Shown one piece after another: positions 1-10,500 of a stretch of DNA of 64,000 bases (position 1 is the stretch's first letter; each line of letters opens with the position of its first letter). The stretch is taken from the NCBI GenBank assembly GCA_944472155.2, contig OX235275.1:53089228-53153227 (forward strand). Direction: 5' to 3'. The notes under the pieces were generated by a model that was given only the letters and a program-made list of their open reading frames with translations, made no database searches and had not been told where the DNA came from. Made by a program: the position numbers and the translations under genes. This DNA comes from Trichobilharzia szidati (Eukaryota; Platyhelminthes; Trematoda; Strigeidida; Schistosomatidae).

Positions 1-62
1 GATGAACCTGCCTAATTTTGTACGCCCAATGTAGCTGTGTATCTACCAGTTTGACTGCAACC
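1..62 (-). mobile_element. PLE fragment (GIY-YIG start), cut by window edge
   Basis: Read on the minus strand this gives a YIGRTKLGR-like stretch, the start of the GIY-YIG endonuclease domain of a Penelope-like element. The same sequence, longer, recurs at about 16150-16245. It marks the left edge of the first copy of the segmental duplication, and the rest probably lies outside the window. Confidence 0.55.
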
Positions 63-272
63 CATAGACATTTTGACACTGTTTAATTATTGTTAACAAA
101 CATATCAGTGCCACTTGATTGGTAAACTGTTGTGTATTGTAATAAAAATGCTATACATAATATATTAGAGTAGAGTCAGACATGAGGATCTAATTGAAAA
201 GGAAATATTTCTTCGCTCAATCTTTCTGTTTTCCAAATGTCTAAATGGGGATTTTTTCTATAAATCTTTTAG

Positions 273-611
273 TCAGGTCAACTTGAATGTATCCAACATC
301 CAGACTATTCATTACTACTATTAATTCAATCAGTTCCAACGAACCCCTTGTATATAAACCAATCAATTCATCAACGTCATCTTCATGAGAACCAGTTGTG
401 TAGAATCTGTTCAAAACTACAAAAAAGCTCACAAAAGGAATTATCATCGAATCTATCAAAATGGTATGCAGATTATTGTATATTATGCAGTTTTATGGAC
501 AATATGACAGAGATAAGCAATTTCACATATTGGTGGGTAATCGAACAGAATCCTTCTCCTCCTTCTACGAGGTGGGAGAATCATTCGTTGTGTAAAATAT
601 GTGTACAGTTG
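273..611 (+). CDS. Predicted exon A, cysteine-rich gene, copy 1
   Basis: I do not recognise the protein. The 339-nt open frame (113 codons, phase 0 to 0) is preceded by a pyrimidine-rich acceptor ending in cttttag and followed by a strong donor, GTTG|gtaagt. It has spaced CxxC pairs (LCRICSKL, YCILCSF, LCKICVQL), which suggests metal binding. The paralogous exon at 16447-16791 keeps the frame, both splice sites and every cysteine. Its differences include many third-position changes plus conservative replacements (I/V, K/R, V/A), as expected under some selection. The first exon is not seen. A minus-strand open frame overlaps, but it lacks splice or motif support. Function cannot be assigned. 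Confidence 0.5.
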
Positions 612-667
612 GTAAGTAGTGATTCATTGATACATAAACATTGATGTTATCCTGTACTCTTGTATAG

Positions 668-798
668 ATGCCTCTCAATATCTCACTAGTGTTTATGCGA
701 AGTGAAGTGACATCAAGTCAGCTAGGAGGATCACCAAGAGCTAAGGGGACACATGACGGCTGTCCCGTCTTAACCAGAGATTATTCGCAACAGATCTA
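668..798 (+). CDS. Possible exon A', cysteine-rich gene, copy 1
   Basis: A 56-nt candidate intron (612-667, gtaagt to tatag) separates this from exon A; introns this short are typical near the 5' end of schistosome genes. The phase-0 frame reads MPLNISLVFMRSEVTSSQ and stays open to a TAA just where the LINE begins (799). Copy 2 (16848-16971) keeps the frame but has a TAG in place of the CAG near the end. The true 3' boundary is not clear, and in copy 1 the LINE may have truncated it. Confidence 0.32.
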
Positions 799-1968
799 AT
801 AATAATAACAATAATTTCTGCTTTATTCCAAAAACAGTACTAATGATACAGCAAGGAAGTTTCAGCATTCAGTACAATATTACATCTAATTTACTCAAAA
901 CGACAAAAAAATAAACAATTACATAATAATAATAATAACAAAACGTTGTTATAGCAGCTATGTAGCAATTACAGAATGCGATAAGGAGAAAAATATGCAT
1001 AAAGTATAAAATTGTAGTAATAATAGTAATAACAACTAAAATAAAAATAGCAAAGTTATAATTAAACCTTAGAAAGGGTGACATCATACAATTACAGAAA
1101 GATGAAAGATGAAAGGGTCGATCACTTTGCTAATTACACAGTAACTCATATGTTTCACGTCTAACAAAGTCTTCATCACATAAAATACGGGCTAAATACA
1201 TTTTTTTAGAATTTTTGTACTTAGTGTTTCGAGCATATAACTTTTTATATTGACTTCTCGTCCTACCTGATGAGATACAAGGGGATAGTTGTGAATAAAG
1301 GGGTGCAGAGGGTCTGACAGTACGGCCTTTGCCCACTTTGTACAGTAATTTATGGGTCTCTTGACTATAGTATTGGCGAGCTCACGCAGTGGCAAACCAC
1401 AAGCCACAGCATGTAATACCCTTCGTAATGTGATATAGTCTTTTTTAAGAAGCCCAGGAAAGATTAATGGAGAGGAATAGAGCACAATAGGTAAAATACA
1501 GGAGTTTAAAAATTGCAGAACCGAAGGTTGGTTGATACCTGATTGTCTTAACTTTTTAATGCAGAAGGTAAGACGAAACGTTTTCTTGGAGACTGATATG
1601 ATATGGGATGACCATGAAAGGTCAGAGGAAAGAACTAATCCAAGGTATTTAATGCTTGACTTGGTTTCAATTCCAGTTCCATCTATGCTACAGGCATCAT
1701 GGGAACTAACTAGTTCATGTATGTCACGTTGCTGCTTGAAAGTAAAGTTAACTGCCTGACATTTGGAAGGATTTAACATAAGACCGTTTGACTTATAGCA
1801 CTTGCTGATGTCCAACAGAAAGCTATTAAGTTTGAAGCAGTCAGACTCGGAAGTGATAGCCAGTGATGCAGTCAGATCATCCGCATATTTGACAAAGTTA
1901 GTTTCGTTTAATTGAGGCAGGTCTTGTAGGAAGAAAGAAAAAAGGAAAGGAGAGAGGACGGCACCTTG
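799..1968 (-). mobile_element. CR1/Jockey-like LINE, 5'-truncated, with empty site in paralog
   Basis: The paralog at about 16975-16986 lacks this block, so its ends can be read directly. The 3' end (low coordinate) has an AATAAA-type signal followed by a TTATTATT microsatellite tail, as in the related element at 60445-62836. Only the 3' part of the reverse transcriptase and the downstream region remain. It inserted into copy 1 of the duplication after the duplication formed, or was precisely lost from copy 2, which is much less likely. Confidence 0.8.
1130..1968 (-). pseudogene. LINE reverse transcriptase, C-terminal half, frameshifted
   Basis: The frame starts at about GQGAVLSPFLF (RT motif B') and contains the catalytic YADD box (KYADDLTASL), then the thumb and a conserved FPGLLKKDYITLRR block also found at 61204-62836 and 53510-53760. 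The frame shifts near position 1290, and the remainder (LSPCISSGRTRSQYKKLY to YELLCN) continues in another frame to 1130. The endonuclease and the N-terminal RT are missing. It acts, if at all, only as a relic of an RNA-dependent DNA polymerase. Confidence 0.8.
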
Positions 1969-2830
1969 ACCATTTGCCCCACTCCCAACAGCTACACTTA
2001 TCATGTATTCCAGAACCGATGACGATACCACTCAGTTTCTCAGGTTAAAGTGGGCGCAGCGGAACTCGAGTCTATCACTTCTTCTTTGAAGGCTGAGTGT
2101 TCAACCTGACGTGTGCATTGTAAACTGTCAGCTGCCGATTTGATATTCAGCTCCTATTAACTGATAATATGATATAGTCATGAGTAGTTTTTAAAATATT
2201 CTCAATTGTATTATGGCTGATGGTGACTATCACTGAAATCCAGTGAAATCGCCCTATTTAGAGCTTGTTAAATGGATGAACCTGCCTTCACAATGAGATG
2301 GTCTTTCCACTGAGATTAACTGCTACGCAACGTATTTGACGGCAAACTTCTTTATGTTCACATCACTTAGAGGAGGCTGGGATGAGTGTGCTCAGTCCTC
2401 CTGAATTGTCAATGTACCTGCCTCATAACTTGAAGGTGTTGGGCGGCATCCCCGATGGAATCATTGGTGCGTTCATTGGTAGTTCAGGGGAAAGGCGTCC
2501 TGCTTGAATCACTAGGCTACCTGGATTTCTATCTGAGACAATGCATCTTATTTTCTTCAATTCTTGTTGCTGTACTGATTAAATTATATCCATGGTTTGC
2601 CAAACGTACTTCTGCACATTTTTAATTAATTTGCTATCTAACGTTGCTCACCTTTAGGGCACCAAAGGAAAATGCCATAAACGATTATTTCATTCTTCAG
2701 ATCAAACAGCACTGCATCACATGATGTACTGGAGATGTTTGTTTTACTTGAGAATCCTGGGTGAAGAGAAAATATTATGCAAAAAACTACGCCGGAAATT
2801 GTGCCTACTGTGTATACTTATTGTGTAGAA
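1969..2830. other. Duplicated non-repeat flank, no gene recognised
   Basis: Aligns with 16986-17200 and 18133-18760. It holds a conserved short frame (…RTDDDTTQFLR…) beginning after a tattccag acceptor-like site near 2012, ending in a TGA shared by both copies; it could be a terminal exon of the cysteine-rich gene. I see nothing else I can name. Confidence 0.35.
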
Positions 2831-2846
2831 TATAGCTATTATTATT

Positions 2847-4264
2847 CATTATCATAAAGGTTTTTTGTATATCCAAATGAATGGTACTTTTGTAGTTTTA
2901 AAACGAGATCTACACAGTTCATTCTTGGAGAAAATGAATAATCTACCTCCCAACACCCAGTTCACTTCAGAATCAGGCAGAATCAGATGTCGGTGAACTA
3001 CCATTTCTAGACTGCCTGCCTAGTTAAGAGGATGGAAAAGGGACATTTTAGTATATCTATATTCAGGAAGAAAACCCACTCCATCAAATATTTAGACTTC
3101 GGATTATCACACCTCATCAGCGCAAAGGTATCAGTCGTTTCAAGTCTTCTTAGACGAGCACACTATTTGATGTTAACGGATGAGAAAGAAAAACAAGAGA
3201 AAATACCAAACATTACTGGGACTTTCAAGCAAAATAACTACCCAGCGAACTTCACCAACAAAATCAACACTGACATTAAGTATGGTCGAAAACGTATTCC
3301 AAAAACTTGGGCCTCAACAGTCGTCATTCCATATAGAACATGAGATTCGTCAGACGATATCAGCAGGGTATTTAATAAGCTCGACATCAGAGTTTTCTTC
3401 AAAACATCAGACAAACTACGAAGTAAACTTGTCCATATAAAAGACCAAATCCCTAAGGATTCTCAATCCAACCGTGTCTACAAAATAAATTCTGCTTAGA
3501 ATGTGATGCAATATGCTACATCGGACAAATCTCGCCAGAGAGAAATCAAGATCAGAAGAAATGAACACGGTACAGCATCTGTTCCACCACCGAGAAATCC
3601 AGTTAGTGAACTAGAAAAGCTTGAAAAATCATCAGTCATAGGTGGTGGTCTACACCCTATAGAATCAGGTCACAAAATTGATTTTGACAATATTGAAATC
3701 ATCATCCAGAAAAAGCCTTTCAGAAATAACAAAGCCCTTCTCACATCATCAGAAGTACTTCATGTCATCAAGTGGAATCCAAATTGTCTGAACAGTCTGA
3801 ATGATGAACAAAAACAGAATTTGACCTGGTTACAACAGCCCAGCCCCCTCCTTCATGAAATGACAACAACAACACGAATGTGATAAGCAATTTCATTGTG
3901 TAAACACACACGCTGCTTTTATAATTTTATACACTTATCAAATCCAACAATCTACAAATGTTGGTTTTGTTATCTTTACCAATTGGTCAATTTGACAACA
4001 CAAAAATAACCCCATGCTGATGAACGTTGATTAAGTTGTTATATACATAAGCTAAGTGGATATCGTAAATTCTGGTTTAATAATACTACTTTGATAAAGC
4101 TATTAGTAGCAGCATTAAATAACGGAACGTCAGGAAAAACACAACAATGTCGTTTTGTTTCTCATTCATCGAGAAATACAAAAAAGCTTTATTATAATGA
4201 ATATCATATACTCAATGCCGAAATTTTTTTTCAAACTGTTAAAAGTTAGCTTGGTTTGGACATA
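2847..4264 (+). mobile_element. Decayed PLE with 16-bp target duplication
   Basis: Flanked by identical 16-bp copies, tatagctattattatt, at 2831-2846 and 4265-4280. The paralogous site near 18760 lacks the insert. The left end (2847-2890) is an inverted match to 4165-4210, the inverted 5' arm seen in other PLEs here. The body carries the C-terminal part of the PLE polyprotein. The 3' part (3950-4264) is related to 37230-37680 on the other strand. Confidence 0.75.
2960..3883 (+). pseudogene. PLE RT thumb to GIY-YIG remnant
   Basis: In successive frames it reads RT-thumb sequence (ISIFRKKTHSIKYLDFGLSH), a linker (SSVVIPYR-like), then a degenerate ICYIGQISPERNQ corresponding to the GIY-YIG start, then GHKIDFDNIEIIIQKKPF and the C-terminal helix region to 3883. 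At least two frameshifts (near 3340 and 3500) disrupt it. The family encodes a reverse transcriptase fused to a GIY-YIG nuclease. The RT palm is absent. Confidence 0.75.
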
Positions 4265-4280
4265 TATAGCTATTATTATT

Positions 4281-5480
4281 AAAGCATACATTGATCGTAC
4301 TACGAAGTTTTATTTCTCTAAGAAAGTAAAGGCGTACCTACCTCCTTACCGAAATATCACAAAGATTCGTAAATGAATTCAACATTCCCCAACAAGGAGA
4401 CCTTAGTGAACACAGAAGCAACACTGTGATAGCAGTCAGTGTTTCGCTTCTAATGTTCTTATCTCTCATTTTATTCTTGTATATTCGAAAGTGCTATTCA
4501 GACTTCATCCAATGACTTTATACTACAGTGTGGTCTAAGTATGACTGCCAATCATTTCGCAACTTTATGATAATCTTTGGAGTGGATGGTTTTATTGAGA
4601 AGATATCATTTCCTCTTTAGACAATGAATGTTGTAGGCGCTAACTTCAGTGTGTGGTGAGCCTTTGGAGCTCTTCTTGGAGGAAATATCCTTATTTCTTG
4701 GTAACTCTGAATTGGATTGGCTGTACGTGAAGATCTTGTAACAACAGAAGACAAGGGCCAAGCAGCAGATGGTTTATTAAGGAAAATCAACACATATTTA
4801 TAGATTTTAATGTACATTATTGTAGATTATTGTTAGTAGAAAATACAGTCTTTTGATTGGTTGTTTCTCACAGAAAGTTAACCTTGCATCTCTTTGTGGC
4901 TGTGTCAGATCATCCATATACTAACTGTATCCGCCTACGCAAAGCCTTTGTTCTCATTTTCTCACCACTAACTAATATTGGGGACATAAACATTGACGTC
5001 AATTACTGTCTACCAACTTTGTCTAGCAGCCAGCTCTCACCACAATCTTAGTCAATGTCACAAGAAAAGATGAATACTTCATCCATGAAGACTTCCTATA
5101 GCCCACTTGACACTGAATTTACTGCTGAAGATGCTGTCTAGAAAACAATAAAAGTTTCTAATTACACAGCTGTTTCACCTTCGTTTTCTGCTATTCAGCA
5201 ATGCATGCCCAAGACCCCATCAGGAGTCGAACCTAGGACTTTGGGGTTACCACACGAGCTACCAGGTTGAATTTAGATGACCTTAGAATTCTAACTTCAG
5301 GTACTAATGTCTAGTCTTTGATGTTATGACGGAGGGATACTGGGTTGTGGGTTCATCTGTCTTGACTAGAATGCACCTTCAGAACCCCACATTATAACTA
5401 TCTGATTGCTCGAAATTACCTCCACTCTGAGAAAGACACAAAAGTAAGGTTGGAAAAATCGACGACCGCAGCGGCGACGA
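4281..5480. other. Duplicated intergenic flank
   Basis: Matches 18765-19680 except for 4760-5050. Around 5110-5180 there is a motif (gctgaagatgctgtctaga) that recurs at 19330 and 58930 and looks like part of a PLE terminal repeat. No gene is supported. Confidence 0.4.
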
Positions 5481-5504
5481 CAACAATAAACTTTATTTTC
5501 AAGT

Positions 5505-5730
5505 ATTGATTTTTGTGGGGATTTTGTTTGATTGGTTAGAGGATTTCATCATGAGCTGGCGTCAGTTAGAGAACCATTGGAAAACCACTCAAGGAGTACT
5601 GAACAGCCAGCTGTTTCGTCCTAGTTTTGGACTCATCATCAATGCTGAGCCTCCGCCAGGGTTCGAACCCAGGACCTTCTGGTTACAAGGGGAGCTCGTA
5701 GACCATCAAGCCACTGGGACATGATCCAAT
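5505..5730 (-). repeat. F2 hammerhead SINE
   Basis: On the minus strand: a tRNA-Thr(TGT)-like head (cagtggcttgatggtc as box A, GGTTCGAACCC as box B), then a hammerhead-like core with stem II GTCC/GGAC, GAAA and a CAGCTGGCTG stem III, then the tail ending in ggaggatttcatcatgagc sequence (plus). The core reads ATGATGA, so C3 is mutated and cleavage is unlikely. It forms a head-to-head pair with 5815-6045. Confidence 0.7.
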
Positions 5731-5814
5731 GACCCATGAATTCTAACTCCTGCCAATTCAAGACACAGGGCGACCACTTCGCAATGCCATGAATCGACAG
5801 AAGTTAGAATTCAT

Positions 5815-6045
5815 GGGCTGGTCATTGGACTGGGTCCCAGTGGCTTGATGGTCTACGAGCTCGCTCGCCTTGTAACCAGAAAGTCGAGGGTTCGAACCCT
5901 GTCAGTGGGGTGTGTGTGCGTACTGATGAAGAGCCTCTCCCAAACTAGGCTGACGAAACAGCTGGCTGTCCAGTACTCCCTGGCTGGTTTTCCAATGGTT
6001 CTCTAACTGATTTCAGCTCGTGATGAAATCCTCCAACCAATCAAA
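5815..6045 (+). repeat. F2 hammerhead SINE, inverted partner
   Basis: Plus-strand head at 5827-5905 with GGTTCGAACCC, hammerhead-like block 5918-5980 (ATGAAGA core, GACGAAACAGC), and tail through ccaaccaatcaaac. Together with 5505-5730 it makes a large inverted repeat with a centre of about 85 bp. The pair is conserved in the paralog at 19690-20215. Confidence 0.7.
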
Positions 6046-6366
6046 CTTTATTATGCAAAATCCATACTGTATTATATTTACAAACCCTCAGAAATTTAAG
6101 ACATTAATAAAACAAATCTGATTGGTCATCTGGCCTCGAAATCTCTCCCCAAGAATTAAGCCATAAACAAACCAACTGAACTGTCCAATAGGAATGTCAT
6201 GTCAGTGCATGCATAAAACACGACTTCACAGCGAACAAATAAGATTGTCCATCCTAGCAGTTGATTAACATCGTTCTTGAAAGTAAATCTTTCCCTTGTA
6301 ATTCTCTAAATCAATAAATGTTTTCGTGGTTTGAATTTATAATTATTTTTTTGAATAATTTTTCAG

Positions 6367-6594
6367 AATAATACACAATATTGTCAGCCGTTAATATGCT
6401 CCAGTTTCATGGCATTTACATCTATAGAATACTATCAACTTTGTTGTTCGACTACTGTTCCTCATAAAAAGAAACAGTTCGATTCTCCTGAAGAAACTAC
6501 CTCTCTGTCACACCTGAGTAAATGTACAAACTCGAGATTGGCCTCATCTTTGAAGTCAATGCCAACACTTCAGTGTATTGATTGCCAATGTGTG
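6367..6594 (+). CDS. Predicted exon B, cysteine-rich gene, copy 1
   Basis: The 228-nt open frame (76 codons, phase 0 to 0) sits between a strong acceptor (ttttttgaataatttttcag) and donor (GTG|gtaaga). It encodes another cysteine-rich stretch (YCQPLICSS, YYQLCC, SKCTNSR, QCIDCQCV). The paralogous exon at 20534-20761 has identical length, splice sites and cysteines. It is placed in the same gene as exon A because order, strand and phase agree, but no transcript links them here. Not recognised as a known domain. Confidence 0.5.
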
Positions 6595-6674
6595 GTAAGA
6601 AAAATTCTTAAAATGTATAATTTTGATTGGACACTATTCAGTAACGAGTGTAATGTGTCTAGTTAGTCCCTTGT

Positions 6675-6860
6675 TTGGTGCAGTCAGGTTTGCAATGTGG
6701 CCATCATGCCGTTAGGTGGCTCACCATCAAGGTGCACCTTGAATTGTAGATGTTAGATGGTTGGAGGCAATCTGCAGGAAGCCCCACCTTACCTAGATTT
6801 CGTGCTAGTTGGCACTTACCAGTCAACAAGGCGTATCTGCAGCCTTTGAGGAAATGACGA
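6675..6860 (-). repeat. F3 hammerhead SINE, partial
   Basis: On the minus strand it has a hammerhead-like block (GTGCCAACTAGCAC-type stem II and GAAA) and the tail with gattgcctccaacc and the downstream ggccacattgc region. It pairs head-to-head with 6885-7080. Confidence 0.6.
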
Positions 6861-6884
6861 TGTCCCTTCTGAGATTAGAAACCA

Positions 6885-7080
6885 AGTAGCTCAGTGGTAA
6901 CGTCTCTGACTGCAGCGCTCACTGGATGGTATGGGTTCGAATCTCAAAAGGGAAATGAGTTCCTTCAAGGTGGTTGTAGATACACCTTGCTGACTGGTGA
7001 GTCCCAACTAGCACGAAGTCTAGGTGGTGTCTAAGGCTTCCTGCTGATTGCCTCCAACCATATAATATCGGGATGCATAA
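6885..7080 (+). repeat. F3 hammerhead SINE
   Basis: tRNA-like head at 6887-6950 (AGCTCAGTGGTAACG box A, GGTTCGAATCTC box B), then ccttgctgactggtgagtcccaactagcacgaag-type hammerhead remnant at 6982-7030, and the tail through cctccaaccat. The region between CTGA and the stem II base carries a 4-nt insertion, and GAAA is GAAG. Confidence 0.65.
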
Positions 7081-7244
7081 TTTTCTGCAAGACATTATAA
7101 AAGATAAGTTCAGTCTGGCTTTCGCATTTTTATGACACTCGTCAGGTGAAGGGTTCAGGGGTTTTCTCTGTCTATAAGTAGTACATACCACACTGAATTC
7201 TCGATTCACTATGTATGCATATATATATACCTTATACTTTTCCC

Positions 7245-7320
7245 CCTAACACCTGGAATGAAATCAAACCACCAACCTTTCAGTTAACAACGGAACATAG
7301 TGACCTGTTGAGCTAATCCT
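7245..7320 (-). repeat. tRNA-Asn(GUU)-like SINE head
   Basis: The minus strand reads TAGCTCAACAGGTC as box A, an anticodon arm GTTGTTAACTGAAAGG matching tRNA-Asn, and GGTGGTTTGATTTC as a decayed box B. The acceptor stem does not pair, so it is a tRNA-derived repeat, not a functional tRNA. A second copy is at 21420-21500. Confidence 0.55.
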
Positions 7321-7849
7321 GACAACACTTTTGGCCCCTTGGGGGAGGAAGCCCAAACCATTCACTTTGTCTAGGTTCCGTTTCCGTTAGATGAACTTTA
7401 GAACCCCTCTTAGCTTGTAATAAGCTCGGTTAAAAGAAGGAGTTCAGCTAGCGACCCCCTTCTTGTACTAAAAGGACCCCACCATTAATGAAACTGCACA
7501 GCTTAAAGTCGAAATTCTGTTTTCAGTTGTAAAGTTAACGAACGGAAAAAAGCACATTAAATGCTCAACCGAAAATGCTTCATGCTGACTTTTACAGTCA
7601 ATACGAGGGGATTTTATCATTTTCTTTTTCAACATTAAGTGGCCTAGTTTCAAGCTGAAGGATGTTTCCAATCACCTTTTTTATTGTGATTGAATGGTAA
7701 TACTATCGCTTTTGGGATAACAGTGAACTGAAAAAGACTAGTTCTACAATGTAACGTAGTGTTACATTTTATTCCTTTGAGTTCACAATGGAAAATAGGG
7801 TAACAAAAATGAGCTTCGAAATTTCCGTAATAATGTTATTTCTTTAACA
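7321..7849. other. Duplicated flank, nothing recognised
   Basis: Matches 21500-22020. It has a short minus-strand open frame (7468-7671) that is broken by indels in the paralog, so it is unlikely to be coding. Confidence 0.4.
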
Positions 7850-7939
7850 GGATGAGGTAGCTAACTTCACGGGCAACCTCCACTTTTTGCTGCACTTACT
7901 GTTGGCTAAGCGACGCTAAGGTGGATATTAGTCGAGGAC

Positions 7940-8065
7940 CGATCCCGGGTCACCACCACTCACCTTGGATGGAAGTATTTCCAACTGATGAGTGCCAAAT
8001 AAGGAGAAATGCGCTTCCTGTATTCCATTGTTAGCCAATATCAATCGGAAAACACATTCACACTA
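7940..8065 (+). repeat. F1 (Sm-alpha-like) SINE, hammerhead part
   Basis: Preceded at 7855-7930 by a tRNA-Gly SINE tail fragment (minus). The F1 part holds CTGATGA (7965-7971 region), stem II gtgccaaataagga and GAAATGCGCTTCCTG, then the family tail ttccattgttagcc. CTGATGA and GAAA are intact, but stem II is mispaired at its base. An inverted relative lies at 24270-24490. Confidence 0.6.
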
Positions 8066-8686
8066 ATTTTGAATCGTTTCACAGAAAGTCATATGTTCCA
8101 TGTATGCTTACATTCCTCATTAGGGTGTGTCTAAAGTCTTAAGCAGGCTTATATCCCTTTCAAAATTGAAATTTCCATCCCTGAGTTTGAAGTCACATGC
8201 CTTGACGTTGGTTTTTCCTGTCATGACTGAAACCAAAGAGGATTACTGACTGATGCTCACACATTGATCACTTCATAGTGATCGATACAGTTATCTGGAC
8301 ATATGTGTCACATAAAAACTACACACTTAAGAGTTGCCCCTCACAAAAAGTTTTTGACAGACTCAAGTATAAGAGGAAGTATAGGCCAGCTTCACTGTGA
8401 CATGCATGAAGATAATAACGCAGTCATTTCACAAATTCTGATCAATTTCATTATGAAGTCTTCATTATCCTTCGGGAAATGTGAGGTTACTACAGAGAGA
8501 AAAAGTGTTTCACCAATTTAGTATTCCCAAAATTCACTTAACTGTGATGACGCCAAGGCTGAAGACGTTTTCCAGAAGGAGAATGAAAGCGTCTCAATTA
8601 AAACATCTAGCTCAGAGAACACCACCATATCAAACGCATTCAAATCAGTTACACATCTTCACCCAAGATTTTAAAAAAATTGATTA
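8066..8686. repeat. Inverted-duplicated segment (partner about 23090-24250)
   Basis: Blocks of sequence such as atcacttcatagtgatcgatacagt, the region around 8060-8110 and the region 8540-8620 recur in opposite orientation at 23750, 24240 and 23100. It is cut by the N gap. I cannot name the element; some frames resemble diverged PLE coding sequence. Confidence 0.6.
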
Positions 8687-9181
8687 NNNNNNNNNNNNNN
8701 NNNNNNNNNNNNNNNNNNNNNNNNNNNNNNNNNNNNNNNNNNNNNNNNNNNNNNNNNNNNNNNNNNNNNNNNNNNNNNNNNNNNNNNNNNNNNNNNNNNN
8801 NNNNNNNNNNNNNNNNNNNNNNNNNNNNNNNNNNNNNNNNNNNNNNNNNNNNNNNNNNNNNNNNNNNNNNNNNNNNNNNNNNNNNNNNNNNNNNNNNNNN
8901 NNNNNNNNNNNNNNNNNNNNNNNNNNNNNNNNNNNNNNNNNNNNNNNNNNNNNNNNNNNNNNNNNNNNNNNNNNNNNNNNNNNNNNNNNNNNNNNNNNNN
9001 NNNNNNNNNNNNNNNNNNNNNNNNNNNNNNNNNNNNNNNNNNNNNNNNNNNNNNNNNNNNNNNNNNNNNNNNNNNNNNNNNNNNNNNNNNNNNNNNNNNN
9101 NNNNNNNNNNNNNNNNNNNNNNNNNNNNNNNNNNNNNNNNNNNNNNNNNNNNNNNNNNNNNNNNNNNNNNNNNNNNNNNNN
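8687..9181. other. Assembly gap (495 N)
   Basis: A run of N between 8687 and 9181. Open frames that cross it are artefacts. The gap falls between an inverted-repeat arm and a PLE 3' end, the kind of repeat junction assemblers fail on. Confidence 0.99.
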
Positions 9182-9390
9182 GATCAGCGATCAGCGATTG
9201 CACTGCATTCGATAGGAACGGGACATGAAATCGACTTTGATAGGACTAGGGTTCTACAGAAAGGTTTTGGTTGGCATAAAGAAGGACTGACTGCGGAAGT
9301 CCTACATATATGGAGGAATCCCAACAGTGTGAACAAACGTGAAGGTGTGATGTTATCTGATGCATGGCAAATCCTGATTAATAAATAATA
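9182..9390 (+). pseudogene. PLE C-terminal fragment
   Basis: In one frame after the gap it reads ALHSIGTGHEIDFDRTRVL, then GFGWHKEGLTAEVLHIW and an NPNSVNKREGVMLSDAW end, which match the post-GIY-YIG C-terminus of PLE proteins such as the block at 3650-3860. The upstream part is probably inside the gap. Confidence 0.65.
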
Positions 9391-9879
9391 AAAAATGGAT
9401 ATGTATCACTAATTAATTATACTTGGTCTAAATTCCCGATTGTTTACGTCTTCTTATGGAGAGGCTAACAAATGTTTTATGATTGTTTACCCATAAACAC
9501 TTCTATACACATTATTGTATACTGCATATACACATATATTTTCATATTCAGTTATCTACGACAATGAACTTATAGTCAAACGTGATCTGATGAAAAGTAC
9601 ACTCTATTTAAATTGTTTAACAAAAGTCTGAGATCAAATTTCGATCACAGCTCATACAGTTTTGTTTATTATACATATTGAATACTGTTTCATGATTCAT
9701 ATGACTGGACAAAGTTTTTTAAAAACAAGAGATGTCTAATATATGTATATATATATAAATAAACCTTTGTTATGTTAATTCCGATTAATTTCCCAGAAGA
9801 AGTTCGGACCAGATTGCCGAACGCAGGAAACCTTGGAATTACTCATTTCAATTTCCCTGAGATTTTACAAATATAGTTT
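9391..9879. other. A/T-rich spacer
   Basis: A/T-rich with a short (TA)n run near 9740. No repeat or gene recognised. Confidence 0.4.
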
Positions 9880-10275
9880 TTACGAGTTGATCACGGATTG
9901 ATATCAGTTAGAGAATCATTGAAAACCAGGTAGTACTAGACAGCTGTTTCATCCTAGTTTGGGAATCATCGGCAGTGCGCACCCACCGTCAGGGTTCGAA
10001 CCCAGGACCTTCTGGTTCCAAGGCGAGCTAGCTCGTATGTCATTCAGGCACTGGAACCCTATTCAGTGGCCAGTGCATTAATTCTAACTTCTACCAATTC
10101 CTGATATTTAGCGCGACCACCAACCAATGTCGTCGGTGGGATATCCATCCTCACACGTGATATCTAATTGAACCTCACGACTTCTCTCTAGAACTCCAGG
10201 AAACTCCATCCTGTAGCAAGTCACTAGCGAACATCAGATTAACTTTCTATAGTTTGGTTTGTAAGGGTTAGTTAT
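9880..10275 (-). repeat. F2 hammerhead SINE, long form
   Basis: The minus-strand order is a 5' extension of about 190 nt (10090-10275, ending in the atcagattaactttc block), a tRNA-Thr-like head, then a hammerhead-like core (CCGATGA, GGATGAAACAGCTGTC) and tail. The start of a second copy follows at 10275, about 397 bp from the first, giving a head-to-tail dimer start. Core base U4 is mutated to C. Confidence 0.65.
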
Positions 10276-10500
10276 GTTTTTACGAGTTGATCACGGATTG
10301 ATATCAGTTAGAGAACCACCGAAACGAGAAGGTCCTGGGTACGAAACCTGATGGTGGGTGCATACTGCCGATGGTTCCCAAACTAGGATGAAACAGCTGT
10401 CCAGTACTCCCTGATGGGCTTTCAATGGTTCTCTAACTGATATAAATCCGAGATCAACTCGTAAAAACATAAATAACCCTTACAAACCAAACTATTGCAA
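10276..10500. repeat. F2 SINE junction: tail of next unit plus inverted copy
   Basis: 10276-10325 repeats the tail of 9880-9920 in the same orientation. 10325-10480 is a plus-strand F2 hammerhead and tail (gatgaaacagctgtccagtactccctg). The two ends (10270-10320 and 10430-10480) are inverted copies of each other. Confidence 0.6.

Larger units (their letters stand above)
1..7930 (+). repeat. Segmental duplication, copy 1 (partner 16148-22110)
   Basis: Sequence order is collinear with 16148-22110: exon A, exon A', F2 SINE pair, exon B, F3 SINE pair, tRNA-Asn-like block. Divergence by eye is roughly 10 percent with small indels. Copy 1 alone has the LINE at 799-1968 and the PLE at 2847-4264. Copy 2 alone has the PLE at 17212-18132. 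A stretch near 4760-5050 against 19160-19255 is not alignable. Copy 1 may extend left of the window. Confidence 0.85.

Noticed and set aside
241..459. Minus-strand open frame overlapping exon A (also 16322-16636).
   Set aside because: It is kept in both copies only because the DNA is duplicated; it has no splice support or motif, while the plus strand has strong splice sites and conserved cysteine pairs.
5827..5905. Functional tRNA-Thr gene.
   Set aside because: Boxes A and B are present, but the acceptor and anticodon stems do not pair, and the unit recurs with SINE body attached.
8481..9228. Open frames running through the N gap.
   Set aside because: They are made of undetermined residues and carry no information.
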